From positions 1-47,720 of the forward strand of contig CBFDCR010000040.1 in the NCBI GenBank assembly GCA_965603365.1: DNA of 47,720 nt, given 5' to 3'. Source of the stretch: JAHELQ01 sp965603365 (lineage in GTDB: Bacteria; Acidobacteriota; Aminicenantia; UBA2199). The notes under the pieces were generated by a model. The model was not told the DNA's origin, searched no databases, and was given only the letters and a program-made list of their open reading frames with translations. Positions 8,058 through 16,704 of the stretch are shown here, piece by piece; positions within the stretch are counted from its first letter, which is position 1; each line of letters begins with the position of its first letter. Both the position numbers and the translations under genes were made by a program.

Positions 8058-9254
8058 ATGAGGTACGATTTTGATCGGTTTGTTGATCGGTCAGGGACCC
8101 ACAGCTTGAAGTGGGAGTGGGCCGAGAAGCGGTTTGGAATAAAGGATGTCCTGCCCATGTGGGTGGCGGATATGGACTTTGGGGTAGCAGAGCCTATTAA
8201 AGCCGCTATTATGAAAAGGGCTGAGCATGGAATTTTTGGTTACACCGACCGGCCCGATTCTTATTACCGGGCGGTTATTGGCTGGATGAAAAAGAGATTT
8301 AACTGGCCGGTTCAACGGGAGTGGATTCTCTTTACGCCCGGGGTGGTTCCGGCCTTGAATCTGGCGGTCCAGGCCTTTAGCCGGCCTGGTGACAAGGTGA
8401 TTATCCAACCGCCGGTATATTACCCCTTTGCCACCGCGGTCTTAAACAACGGCCGCCAACTGGCGAATAACGAATTAAAAATAGAAAACGGTCGGTTCAC
8501 GATGGATGTGGAGGGCCTGGAAAAGGTCATCGACAGCCGCACGAAAATGTTGATCCTGTGCAGCCCCCACAACCCGGTGGGCCGCGTATGGGGGGCGGCG
8601 GAATTGAAAAGGTTAGCCGGGATATGTTTGAAGCACGGCATTTTGATCATTGCCGATGAGATTCATGCCGACCTAATCATGCCGGGGCAGCGCCATATCC
8701 CCTTAGCCTCACTGTCGGATGAGATTGCCCGCCGGACCGTTACCTGCACCTCCCCCAGCAAGACCTTCAATCTAGCCGGCCTGCAGGCGGCCAATATTGT
8801 CATCTCCAACCCGGAGCTTTACCATCGCTTTGAGCAGACCTTGACCAATGCCGGCCTGTGGCTCAGCAACCCTTTCGGTATTGCTGCCTTAGAGGCGGCC
8901 TACAACCAGGGTGAAGAGTGGCTGGCCCAGCTTACTGACTATCTGGCGGGTAATTATGCGTTTTTGTGCCGGTTTGTGGCGGAGACTATGCCGAAGGCGA
9001 AGGTTCTGCCCCTGGAGGGCACCTACCTGGCCTGGTTGGACTTCAGGCAATATTTCTCAAAAAGGGGAGACGCAGACGGTTTCAACAAGAGGCTGCTGAA
9101 GCAAGCGAAGGTATGGCTGGACGATGGCCCCCTGTTTGGCGGCGAGAGCCGCGGCTTTCAGCGCATCAATATTGCCTGCCCCCGGCAATTGTTGGAACAG
9201 GGTTTAACCCGGATTGTGGGGGTATTAAATAAGGAGATAAAGCATGACGATTGA
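8058..9254 (+). CDS. PatB/MalY-type PLP-dependent C-S lyase (cystathionine beta-lyase-like)
   Basis: A 398-residue fold-type I aminotransferase-family enzyme. The opening YDFDRFVDRSGTHSLKW is characteristic of the PatB/MalY group, which cleaves C-S bonds in cystathionine, cysteine or cysteine conjugates. PLP-site features are SPHNPVGRVW (Asn contacting the cofactor), ADEIHADL (Asp to the pyridine nitrogen), and the Schiff-base lysine in SPSKTFNLAG at about residue 235. GGAGG lies before the ATG. The next gene overlaps its end by 11 bases, so the two are cotranscribed. MalY-like proteins sometimes also act as regulators, but there is nothing here to suggest that. Confidence 0.93.
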   Translation: MRYDFDRFVDRSGTHSLKWEWAEKRFGIKDVLPMWVADMDFGVAEPIKAAIMKRAEHGIFGYTDRPDSYYRAVIGWMKKRFNWPVQREWILFTPGVVPALNLAVQAFSRPGDKVIIQPPVYYPFATAVLNNGRQLANNELKIENGRFTMDVEGLEKVIDSRTKMLILCSPHNPVGRVWGAAELKRLAGICLKHGILIIADEIHADLIMPGQRHIPLASLSDEIARRTVTCTSPSKTFNLAGLQAANIVISNPELYHRFEQTLTNAGLWLSNPFGIAALEAAYNQGEEWLAQLTDYLAGNYAFLCRFVAETMPKAKVLPLEGTYLAWLDFRQYFSKRGDADGFNKRLLKQAKVWLDDGPLFGGESRGFQRINIACPRQLLEQGLTRIVGVLNKEIKHDD

Positions 9255-10305
9255 TGAAAGAATGCAACTGTTTCGGGATGTATTTTCGCCCCGTAAAGGT
9301 GAGAAGGTCCTCTTTTTGGTGGATTTACCTCAGGGCGGCCTAAAAGATACATCTGCCTGGCAGGCCCGACGCCAAATGGCCCGGCAGTGGATGACAGATT
9401 TTAAGGTCTTAGCGGCCCAGATCGGATTTACGGTGGAGATGAAGGAGTATCGGGCCACCGGCCGGAACAACGCCGATATCCCGGTTGAAACGATCGAGGC
9501 CGCCAGAGGCGCCAATGTGGTGATTGCCATGACCGAATTTTCGGCCACTGCCCCGCTGGACGGGGTTTGCAAAGAACCAGGCAGTATCACCCGCTGCGCC
9601 AGCATGCCGGGGGTGGCCAGGGAGATGGAAGAGACTGCGCTGCGGGCCGATTACAAAGAAGTAAAAGTCTATGCCGAAGCCATTACCTCCATGCTGGACC
9701 GGTCTGTAGCTGCGGAGATTGCATTTTCTACCGGCGATTTTCTGCATATCGATTTAAGGAACCGCCGGGCCGAAGCCGATACCGGCGATTGTACCCGGAC
9801 CGGGCAGTGCATCAATTTGCCGGCCGGTGAGGCCTTTAAAGTTCCCTATGAGGCGGTAGAAGCTGAAATTGCAACTTTTGGGCAGAGCCAGACCCGGGGT
9901 ATAATGCCGGTTGATTTAGCCGGCCAGATGGTCAAATTGGTGATTGAGGACAACAAAATCACCGAAGTGAGGGGAGAGGGACCGGAGGCTGCCGGTTTGC
10001 GAGATCTTTTTGAAGAAAATGTTAGCCGCCGCAACATTGCCGAATTGGGTATCGGCTGTAATCCCCAGGCGGTAGTCAGCGGCAGTGTGCTGGAGGATGA
10101 AAAGGTTGGGCTGCATGTTGCCTATGGATTAAGCAAGCATCTGGGGGGAAAGGTGGACAGCGATTTGCATGAAGATATCGTATATGCACTGGGCTGTCCG
10201 GTAGAGGGCACCACCATGAGCTTGATTGACGAAGAGGGAACCCATACCGAATTGATCCGCCGAGCTGCACTGCGCTATGAATTGCTAAAAGGGCCGAATA
10301 AATAA
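9244..10305 (+). CDS. M29-like aminopeptidase (aminopeptidase T family)
   Basis: A 353-residue probable metallopeptidase. The C-terminal half has the M29 metal-site pattern: NIAELGIGCNP, then GLHVAYGLSKHLGG, then SDLHEDIVYALG, supplying Glu, His and Asp ligands in the expected order. The N-terminal half (residues 1-150) contains the weaker domain found in aminopeptidase T and in 2,5-dihydroxypyridine dioxygenases, so another metal-dependent reaction is possible. The ATG at 9244 overlaps the C-S lyase gene by 11 bases and is preceded by AAGGAGA, indicating coupling. Together the pair could degrade peptides and then cysteine- or cystathionine-type products; this pathway link is inference. Confidence 0.8.
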   Translation: MTIDERMQLFRDVFSPRKGEKVLFLVDLPQGGLKDTSAWQARRQMARQWMTDFKVLAAQIGFTVEMKEYRATGRNNADIPVETIEAARGANVVIAMTEFSATAPLDGVCKEPGSITRCASMPGVAREMEETALRADYKEVKVYAEAITSMLDRSVAAEIAFSTGDFLHIDLRNRRAEADTGDCTRTGQCINLPAGEAFKVPYEAVEAEIATFGQSQTRGIMPVDLAGQMVKLVIEDNKITEVRGEGPEAAGLRDLFEENVSRRNIAELGIGCNPQAVVSGSVLEDEKVGLHVAYGLSKHLGGKVDSDLHEDIVYALGCPVEGTTMSLIDEEGTHTELIRRAALRYELLKGPNK

Positions 10306-10331
10306 CATATTGTTTATATAGGAGGATCAAC

Positions 10332-11483
10332 GTGAAATTGTTGAAAAAAATCATGCTGGCCACGGATTTTAGTCCGGCCGCGCAGCAGGCGTTCCGGGTT
10401 GCTCTGAACCTTGCCGGGGCGTTTCATTCCGAGATTATTCTTGTGCATGTACTGCCGGAAATAGAAGATTATGCCCAGACACTGGATTTTTTAAAGAGAG
10501 AGGCGGCCAGGGAACTGGAGGCCATGCAAGAGCAAATCAAGCAGAAGGGAATCGAGGTTTCGGATGTGATAACCACCCCGGGCCATCCTTCCGAGCAGAT
10601 TACCCGTCATGCGGAAGATTTAAACGTCAATCTCGTCCTTCTGGGGGCCGGTGAAAAAGAGGAGGGGGATCGAGTTCAATTGGGCATCACCGCCGAAAGG
10701 GTGATCCGGGATTCCCACAAACCGGTCTGGGTGGTAAGGCAGGATGGGTCTGCAGATATCGACAGGGTGCTCTGCCCGGTGGATTTTTCCGATTCGTCAC
10801 AGCGGGCGTTGTACACGGCCATTCATCTGTGCCGCCAGTTCCAGTCAGAGTTGACGGTGTTGACCGTCGTCCCTTCGCTGTCGAGCCTGGGCCGGGGCAT
10901 GGGCAGTGTCGCCGAGAAAGAGCAGAAGGGATTGGAGAAAAGTGTGCAATCGAGGTTTGAAGAGTTTTTGAGTCAATTTGATTTCCATAATGTCAGTTGG
11001 CAAAAGAAGGTAACCCAGGGTAAGCCCCACCGGGAGATTATATCGACTGCCGCCGACGGTCGCTTTGATCTGATTATCATGGGCACCGCCGGCAGAAGGG
11101 GGCTGGCAAAATTTCTAATCGGCTCTGTGACCGAGAAAGTGATACGAGAACTTCCGGCCTCCATCATTACGGTGAAATCGGAACATGCCATCCGGCTGCA
11201 TATGGAGGCAGAGATTGAGGACATCCAGGGCCACCTCAAGCGGGGCCGAGATCTACTGGAAAAAGGCTTTCCCCGCGAAGCTGTTGACGAATTTGAAGCT
11301 TGTATCGAAAAGGACATGATGTTTGCCCCTGCCTGGGAGGCATTGGCTGAAGCTCACCAACGATTGGGAAATGACCGAGAGGCCCGGGATTGCCGGGAAA
11401 AGGCCCGGATGATCCGGGAATCCCTCTGGGTGAAGCAAGTGGTGGCCGATGCCCGCAAAGAGGTATTGGGGAAAAAGATTTAG
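10332..11483 (+). CDS. Tandem universal stress protein with C-terminal TPR
   Basis: A 383-residue cytoplasmic protein with two Usp domains (about 1-140 and 145-285) and a TPR-like tail (about 300-365, ending DREARDCREKARMIRE). The second Usp domain carries the full ATP-binding pattern G-2x-G-9x-G-S (GTAGRRGLAKFLIGS). In the first domain the pattern is degenerate (GAGEKEEGDRVQLG), so probably only one half binds ATP. The GTG start at 10332 follows GGAGG at good spacing, 26 bases after the aminopeptidase stop. The TPR suggests a binding partner. Function: stress-related ATP-dependent signalling, from the family only. Confidence 0.92.
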   Translation: MKLLKKIMLATDFSPAAQQAFRVALNLAGAFHSEIILVHVLPEIEDYAQTLDFLKREAARELEAMQEQIKQKGIEVSDVITTPGHPSEQITRHAEDLNVNLVLLGAGEKEEGDRVQLGITAERVIRDSHKPVWVVRQDGSADIDRVLCPVDFSDSSQRALYTAIHLCRQFQSELTVLTVVPSLSSLGRGMGSVAEKEQKGLEKSVQSRFEEFLSQFDFHNVSWQKKVTQGKPHREIISTAADGRFDLIIMGTAGRRGLAKFLIGSVTEKVIRELPASIITVKSEHAIRLHMEAEIEDIQGHLKRGRDLLEKGFPREAVDEFEACIEKDMMFAPAWEALAEAHQRLGNDREARDCREKARMIRESLWVKQVVADARKEVLGKKI

Positions 11484-11509
11484 TGCCGTGGACCTGGCAG
11501 GCGGGCGTG

Positions 11510-11518
11510 TGATACAAT
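11510..11518 (+). promoter_or_regulatory. Extended -10 promoter placed directly before the ATG
   Basis: TGTGATACAAT at 11508-11518 has the TG-n-TACAAT extended -10 form. A TGGACC block 18 bp upstream is a fair -35. Only 7 bases separate the box from the ATG at 11526 and there is no ribosome binding site, so the mRNA is probably leaderless. The same 11-base string precedes the inhibitor gene on the other strand. Confidence 0.6.
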
Positions 11519-11525
11519 AATAAAT

Positions 11526-14500
11526 ATGGCTAAAAGGGTTATGGTTTTCTGTGAGTTTATACTGACCTTCTTGTGGTCTGTATGGATTTTTTTGGCTCTG
11601 GTGCCGCCTCTGCCTGCCGTTACCCACAAGACCGTTAGTTTCGAGAAAATATCTCTGGAACGAGGGCTGTCCCAGGCCACGGTGTACTGCATTTTACAGG
11701 ACCGAAAGGGGTACATGTGGTTCGGTACCCAGGATGGGCTGAATCGCTACGATGGATACCATTTCTACATTTACCGGCTCGAGCCGGACAATCCCCACAG
11801 CATCAGCAGTATTGTCATCCGTTCCCTGTACGAAGACCGCCAGGGGAATATCTGGGTGGCGACATTAGGGGGATTGAATCGCTTCGACCCTGCTTCCGAA
11901 CAGTTTACCTCTTATCAACATATTCCCGGTGACTCTCACAGTTTAAGCAGCAGCAATGTGAGTGTTGTCACGGAGGATACCGGGGGGAATATCTGGGTCG
12001 GCACCGACGATGGATTGAACAGGTTAGATCGGCAGACCGGTATGTTTTACCGTTACCGGGTTCAGGCGGGCCAGCCCAACAGTTTGTCCGGCAATCGTGT
12101 TACCGCTCTCTATCGAGATCCCGAAAAGCCGGCCGTACTCTGGGTCGGCACCGACAATGGGCTGAATCGATTTAATTACCGAAAGGAGGTCTTTAAACAT
12201 TACAAAACCGAACCCCAACGTCCCGGCAGCCTGAGCCACAACGGAATCACTACTATTTACAGGGCCCCCGGCGATCCGGAGGCGCTCTGGATCGGTACTG
12301 CCGGCGGAGGACTCAATCGATTCGACCTCAAAAACGAGACCTTCGCCCTTTATCCCCCTATGTCTGTCCCTGACTCCGGCCTGAGGGGACGATTCATTTC
12401 GGCGATTTTCGAGGATGCCGCGGGCGCCCTGTGGATCGGCAGCCGCGGACAGGGCCTCTATACCCTTTGTCCCGAAAGAAAAAGAGTCAGCCGCCATATG
12501 CACGACCCGAGAGATCCTCAGAGTTTGAGCAGCAATGGTGTTCAGGCAATATATGGAGACCGCTCCGGGGTGCTGTGGATCGGGACCGATGGTGGAGGAA
12601 TTAATAAATTCGATCGGGCCAAGGAAAAATTTGTCCATTATCAGAACGACCCCTTTGATCCCCGAAGTTTAAGCAGCAATTATGTATTTTCCATTTTTGA
12701 AGATTCCTCCGGAACCTTATGGGTGGGCACCTATAACGGTGGTTTAAATCGCCTCGACCGCCAAAAAGATTTTTTAATCCACTATACCTATAATCCTTAC
12801 AATCCTAACAGCCTGAGCAATAATCAGGTCAGTGCCATTCATGAGTCTCCCACCAAACCGGGGGTTGTCTGGGTCGGCACCATGGGCGGCGGTCTCAATA
12901 GATTTGATCCCAAGGGGCAGCACTTCCGTCGGTACCGATATGACGCCGGTACGCCCGGTGGTATCGGCAGCGATATGGTCAGGTGTATTTACGAGGCGTC
13001 TTCTGAGCCTGGGATACTGTGGGTCGGAACGGACGGCGGTGGTCTTAATAAATTTGTCATAGAAGATGAGATTTTTACTCGCTATAATCACAATCCCGCC
13101 GACCCCGGCAGTCTCGGCAGCAACCTGACCCGGGCCGTTTACGAAGATCGGTGGGGCAAGCTGTGGATCGCTACCTACGGCGGCGGATTGGATGCCTTTG
13201 ACCGGGAAACGGAGACCTTTAGCCATTTTCGCAGCAATCCCAACGATCCCTTCAGCCTGAGCAGCGATTATGTACAATGTCTCTACGAAGATCGGTCGGA
13301 TAATCTGTGGGTGGGCACCGGCGGCGGCGGACTCAACAAATTGATTCGGGAGACCGGACGGTTTGTCCGCTACCGGATGAAAGAGGGGCTGCCCAATGAG
13401 GTAATCTACGGCATTTTAGAAGATAAGAATGGTAATTTATGGATAAGTACCAATAAGGGCCTGTCCCGGTTCGATCCCCGGACCGAGACGTTCAAGAACT
13501 ATGATACCCGCGATGGACTGCAAAGCAACGAATTCAATTTTGGCGCCTATTTTAAGAGCCGGCAGGGGGAGATGTTTTTCGGTGGTATCAATGGTTTTAA
13601 TGCCTTCTATCCGGAACAGGTCAAACGTAATCCATACATGCCCCAGATCGAGATCACCGCCTTCCACCTGTTTAATGAACCGGTATCCATTGGTGTCGGC
13701 AAACCCAATGTTTTGCAGAAGAGTATTTCGTTAACGGATAAGGTGGAGTTATCTCACCAGCAAAATGTTATCTCCTTTGAATTCGTAGCTTTAAGTTACA
13801 CCATCCCGGAAAAGAACCAATATGCCTACAAGATGGAAGGATTCGACAAAGACTGGATCTACGCCGGAGACCGGCGTTTCGCTCACTATACCAACTTGAA
13901 TCCCGGCAAGTATGTATTCCGGGTTAAGGGTTCCAATAACGATGGTGTCTGGAATGAGGAAGGCCGGTCTATCCGGATCGTCATTCACTCTCCCCTATGG
14001 AAAAGATGGTGGGCATATATTATGTATGGTTTTGCCCTTTTAGTGATTCTGTATGGCATAAGGCGGTTTGAATTAAGCCGGGAGAGGGCCAGGATTCACC
14101 TCAAGGAGACCGAATTACGGGCTCTGGCAGCGGAGGCAGAGGCGAAGGCCATACAGGCGGAAAATGAGCGTAAATCCCAGGAGCTGGAGGATGCCCGCAA
14201 GCTGCAACTGTCTATGCTGCCCGCCGGGGTGCCGGAGCTGCCGAATCTTCAGATTGCCGTTTATATGGAAACCGCCACCGAGGTGGGGGGGGATTATTAT
14301 GACTTTCATGTGGATGAGGAGGCTGGGGTGACGATCGTTATCGGTGATGCCACCGGTCACGGTCTTAAGGCCGGTACCATGGTCTCGATGATGAAGAGTC
14401 TTTTCTGGGCCGATGCTTCAGGCATGGATATCCTGCCGTTCTTTAAAAAGAGCTGCCTTACCATAAAAAAAATGAAGCTCTGGAACCTGTATATGGCCAT

Positions 14501-14888
14501 GACTTTAGCCAAAATTAAGGATAGGGAATGCACCATTTCGGCGGCCGGTATGCCCCCGTTCTACTATTACAATGCCGAAACACGCCGGGTGAAGAAATTT
14601 GTGCTGAAGGGGCCGCCTCTGGGGGCCATGCCCGACTATCCCTATCAACAGAGAAAGATCAAACTCAACAGCGGAGATGTGCTGCTGCTGTTAACCGATG
14701 GTTTACCGGAGTTGTTCAACGAGAGGCAGGAGATGCTGGAGCATCGCTGTGTCAAGAGATTATTCACAAAGGTGGCCCACCAAGAGCCGAAAGAGATCAT
14801 CTCTTACCTGGTGAAGGCGGGCAAAGAATGGGTCAACCATTCGCAGCCGGATGACGACATCACCTTTCTGGTCATCAAGGCAAAATAA
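11526..14888 (+). CDS. Two-propeller sensor with SpoIIE/PP2C-type phosphatase output
   Basis: A 1120-residue membrane sensor. Residues 1-30 form a signal sequence. Residues about 35-680 contain many Reg_prop repeats (GTDGGGLNRFD-type blades alternating with SLSSNxV), as in the double beta-propellers of hybrid two-component sensors. A Y_Y_Y domain follows (about 740-815; YAYKMEGFDKDW, then NLNPGKYVFRVKGSNNDG). A membrane helix near 825-845 leads to a coiled coil (about 850-890) and a PP2C-like phosphatase (about 890-1120) with EVGGDYYDF, GDATGHGLKAG and the ending DDDITFLV. The output would be serine/threonine dephosphorylation, often of an anti-anti-sigma partner, but no such partner is nearby. 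The ligand is likely periplasmic, possibly a sugar. Transcript probably leaderless. Confidence 0.93.
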   Translation: MAKRVMVFCEFILTFLWSVWIFLALVPPLPAVTHKTVSFEKISLERGLSQATVYCILQDRKGYMWFGTQDGLNRYDGYHFYIYRLEPDNPHSISSIVIRSLYEDRQGNIWVATLGGLNRFDPASEQFTSYQHIPGDSHSLSSSNVSVVTEDTGGNIWVGTDDGLNRLDRQTGMFYRYRVQAGQPNSLSGNRVTALYRDPEKPAVLWVGTDNGLNRFNYRKEVFKHYKTEPQRPGSLSHNGITTIYRAPGDPEALWIGTAGGGLNRFDLKNETFALYPPMSVPDSGLRGRFISAIFEDAAGALWIGSRGQGLYTLCPERKRVSRHMHDPRDPQSLSSNGVQAIYGDRSGVLWIGTDGGGINKFDRAKEKFVHYQNDPFDPRSLSSNYVFSIFEDSSGTLWVGTYNGGLNRLDRQKDFLIHYTYNPYNPNSLSNNQVSAIHESPTKPGVVWVGTMGGGLNRFDPKGQHFRRYRYDAGTPGGIGSDMVRCIYEASSEPGILWVGTDGGGLNKFVIEDEIFTRYNHNPADPGSLGSNLTRAVYEDRWGKLWIATYGGGLDAFDRETETFSHFRSNPNDPFSLSSDYVQCLYEDRSDNLWVGTGGGGLNKLIRETGRFVRYRMKEGLPNEVIYGILEDKNGNLWISTNKGLSRFDPRTETFKNYDTRDGLQSNEFNFGAYFKSRQGEMFFGGINGFNAFYPEQVKRNPYMPQIEITAFHLFNEPVSIGVGKPNVLQKSISLTDKVELSHQQNVISFEFVALSYTIPEKNQYAYKMEGFDKDWIYAGDRRFAHYTNLNPGKYVFRVKGSNNDGVWNEEGRSIRIVIHSPLWKRWWAYIMYGFALLVILYGIRRFELSRERARIHLKETELRALAAEAEAKAIQAENERKSQELEDARKLQLSMLPAGVPELPNLQIAVYMETATEVGGDYYDFHVDEEAGVTIVIGDATGHGLKAGTMVSMMKSLFWADASGMDILPFFKKSCLTIKKMKLWNLYMAMTLAKIKDRECTISAAGMPPFYYYNAETRRVKKFVLKGPPLGAMPDYPYQQRKIKLNSGDVLLLLTDGLPELFNERQEMLEHRCVKRLFTKVAHQEPKEIISYLVKAGKEWVNHSQPDDDITFLVIKAK

Positions 14889-14898
14889 TAAAACTTTT

Positions 14899-15357
14899 TC
14901 ACCGGATGGTAATATATATCAGGTGAGTCTTTATCGGGGGCTCGTTCTTTTCCCAGGGGCGGTGGTACTTGAGTTTCACCGCGGCTTCACCGGCCTGAAG
15001 AGACTGAAATTTCCATATTTCATATTCCGGCGCCCCCAATCTGGGCTCCTGCCGATCGTCAGCCTCTTCATCGGGCTCTTCAGGCTCCAGGCCCTTAAAT
15101 TTTAATAGGGCCTCATCCGGCGGCTGTTGAAACGACCAACCGTAACCGGTGGAGGGATTGGCCTGGATCTTGATGATGAATTCCCGTCCTGCTTCAACCG
15201 TGATACGGGTTTCTGCCTCCCCTGACATAAAAAAGACCAACGAGTTTTCCTGTTCATCGCTTTTATCTTCTGACATCATATTCTCCCCGGCAAAAAGAAT
15301 GCAAAAAAGGGTGGCCACTGCAAACCAAAAAATGTATAACGCTTTAATCCTTTTCAT
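14899..15357 (-). CDS. Chagasin-type cysteine protease inhibitor (I42), secreted
   Basis: A 152-residue exported inhibitor of papain-family proteases. The N-terminus is a signal peptide (MKRIKALYIF then a hydrophobic stretch to about residue 23). The mature part has the two clearest chagasin loops: NPSTGY at residues 67-72, which enters the protease active site, and RPWE at 133-136. The middle loop differs from the common GxGG form (LGAPEYEIWKF), and an acidic insertion (about 91-104) precedes it. It lies directly downstream of two papain-family protease genes on the same strand, which are its obvious targets: it may protect the cell from them. It has its own extended -10 box 6 bases before the ATG, so it is probably expressed separately as a leaderless message. 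Confidence 0.88.
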   Translation of the reverse strand: MKRIKALYIFWFAVATLFCILFAGENMMSEDKSDEQENSLVFFMSGEAETRITVEAGREFIIKIQANPSTGYGWSFQQPPDEALLKFKGLEPEEPDEEADDRQEPRLGAPEYEIWKFQSLQAGEAAVKLKYHRPWEKNEPPIKTHLIYITIR

Positions 15358-15363
15358 GATGAT

Positions 15364-15374
15364 ATTGTATCACA
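15364..15374 (-). promoter_or_regulatory. Extended -10 promoter of the inhibitor gene
   Basis: Read on the minus strand: TGTGATACAAT, then ATCATC, then the ATG. No ribosome binding site is present and no good -35 box is visible, as expected for an extended -10 promoter. The spacing implies a leaderless mRNA. Confidence 0.55.
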
Positions 15375-15387
15375 TTTTTAATAAAAG

Positions 15388-15430
15388 AAAATAGGGGCTC
15401 TGCCCCACTTCCGGACAGGGCCCCTATTTT
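15388..15430. terminator. Strong bidirectional terminator hairpin
   Basis: AAAATAGGGGC (15388-15398) and GCCCCTATTTT (15420-15430) form a perfect 11-bp stem with A/T tails on both sides, so it can stop transcription from either strand. It lies just after the downstream protease gene. A second perfect hairpin, GGGGC-TCT-GCCCC (15394-15406), shares the left arm and would compete with it. Confidence 0.85.
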
Positions 15431-15457
15431 AACAACTCTTTTTTCCCGGTTGCCGGT

Positions 15458-16381
15458 TTAGTAGATGAAGTAGTTGGCCTCTTCACCGACTTTGTCGCAG
15501 CCGTAAGCGATCCACATGAAGCCGTTTTCACCCCAGTCGGTACCCCAGGAGTTCTTTAACAGCCAGGCACCTTTGGCATCATCCCAGCCCACCAGTTGGA
15601 TGGCATGGTTGGTCCAGTTGACTCTTCTCTTGCATCTGTTAAATACACCGCTGGTGTAAGATTGGAACCAGCGGGAGACATAAACAGCGGCGGCCACGCC
15701 ACCGTAGGTGTAGATGGCCTGCTTGATTTCCTCAACAGAAGGAACGTCGACGCTTGGATTTACATAGGCCCAGCCCTGGGCCTTGTAGGGATAGGGGCAA
15801 CTGATACAGGGCACATCATCCGCCACGTAGGGGAAGCAGGACTCCATCATGGAGCCGGGGCTAATGTACATGTCATTGGCCCACAGGCCGCCGTTGCAGC
15901 CCCAGCCATAAGTGTTGCAGGAGACCAGGTACTGCTCCGATAGATCTACGGTCACACCGTCTTTTTTCAAGATATGGGTCTCGAGCTGGGCGGCAATGGA
16001 GAAGGCCCAGCAGCTACCGCAGGACCCCTGGTTTTTGATGGGGGTGTAGTAGCCGGTGTAGATGGCGGGCAGGGCTTCGGGAGTGGAGAGGTCGGCTGCC
16101 TGAACGGCATAGAGATCTTCACGGTGAAGATTGGGATTAAAGCCGCACAACTGTTCCAGCTCATACTGCATGGCCGGATTGGGGCCAACGGTAAAGGTGT
16201 AGCCGTTGGCCTCGATTTCGGCCCGCATCTCGGCCAGTTCCTGGGCGATTTGTTCCCGCCTGTCTACCGGCGAAATAGGCCCTCTTTCACTTAAGGCCTG
16301 AAGGGATGGGATTAAGACAAAAGATGCCAATACGATTACCACGGCGATTCGGGGTAACCAGGTTTTTGAAAATTTGTTCAT
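15458..16381 (-). CDS. Secreted papain-family (C1) cysteine protease, copy 2
   Basis: A 307-residue preproprotease. Residues 1-31 are a signal peptide; residues about 38-105 are a short propeptide with YTFTVGPNPAMQYELEQLCG. The mature enzyme has Q118 (oxyanion hole) and catalytic C124 in NQGSCGSCWAF, then the Cys pattern GWGCNGG. Catalytic H259 (WTNHAIQLVGWD) and N277 (LLKNSWGTDWGENG) follow, so all catalytic residues are present. It is nearly identical to the neighbouring copy at 16705-17628, differing mainly in scattered mature-domain residues; the first ~100 residues hardly differ. AAGGAGG precedes the ATG. It has its own promoter and a terminator. It could process the nearby peptide product, digest external protein, or both; the role is inferred. 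Confidence 0.95.
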   Translation of the reverse strand: MNKFSKTWLPRIAVVIVLASFVLIPSLQALSERGPISPVDRREQIAQELAEMRAEIEANGYTFTVGPNPAMQYELEQLCGFNPNLHREDLYAVQAADLSTPEALPAIYTGYYTPIKNQGSCGSCWAFSIAAQLETHILKKDGVTVDLSEQYLVSCNTYGWGCNGGLWANDMYISPGSMMESCFPYVADDVPCISCPYPYKAQGWAYVNPSVDVPSVEEIKQAIYTYGGVAAAVYVSRWFQSYTSGVFNRCKRRVNWTNHAIQLVGWDDAKGAWLLKNSWGTDWGENGFMWIAYGCDKVGEEANYFIY

Positions 16382-16484
16382 AAGAACCTCCTTTTAATTT
16401 TACGCAGCTCCCTGCAGCATCTCCTTTTTTACGACTGCATCTAATCTAAACTGAATTGTGGGTTTACAATGCGGCCCGAATATA

Positions 16485-16513
16485 AAGATAGTGAAAAGAA
16501 ACCAAAATGTCAA
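16485..16513 (-). promoter_or_regulatory. Promoter of protease copy 2
   Basis: On the minus strand TTGACA (16508-16513) and TATCTT (16485-16490) are 17 bp apart, about 100 bases before the ATG. The arrangement matches that in front of copy 1. Confidence 0.65.
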
Positions 16514-16560
16514 TACATCGAAAGTTTGAAATTCGGGTTGATTTTTTTTCCAAATTTTTT

Positions 16561-16574
16561 ACAACTGTAGTTCT
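16561..16574. promoter_or_regulatory. Inverted repeat upstream of protease copy 2
   Basis: ACAACT-GT-AGTTCT, an inverted repeat with one mismatch, about 50 bp upstream of the -35 box and beside a T-rich block. A perfect version stands in the same place before copy 1, so it is a candidate regulator site duplicated with the gene. Confidence 0.45.
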
Positions 16575-16625
16575 AAGATGAAATTTTTTGGCGTTCCCCG
16601 TGAGGTAAGAAAAAGAGTAAAAATG

Positions 16626-16659
16626 AAGGCCCTCCCGTGTTTTACAACGGAAGGGCCTT
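16626..16659. terminator. Terminator after protease copy 1
   Basis: AAGGCCCTCCCGT (16626-16638) pairs with ACGGAAGGGCCTT (16647-16659), 13 bp with one wobble pair, flanked by T-rich sequence in both directions. It ends transcription of the upstream protease gene and separates the two copies. Confidence 0.85.
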
Positions 16660-16704
16660 TAAAATTTTTTAATACTTTGGGTCTACGGTTTTTGTACTAA
16701 GGGC

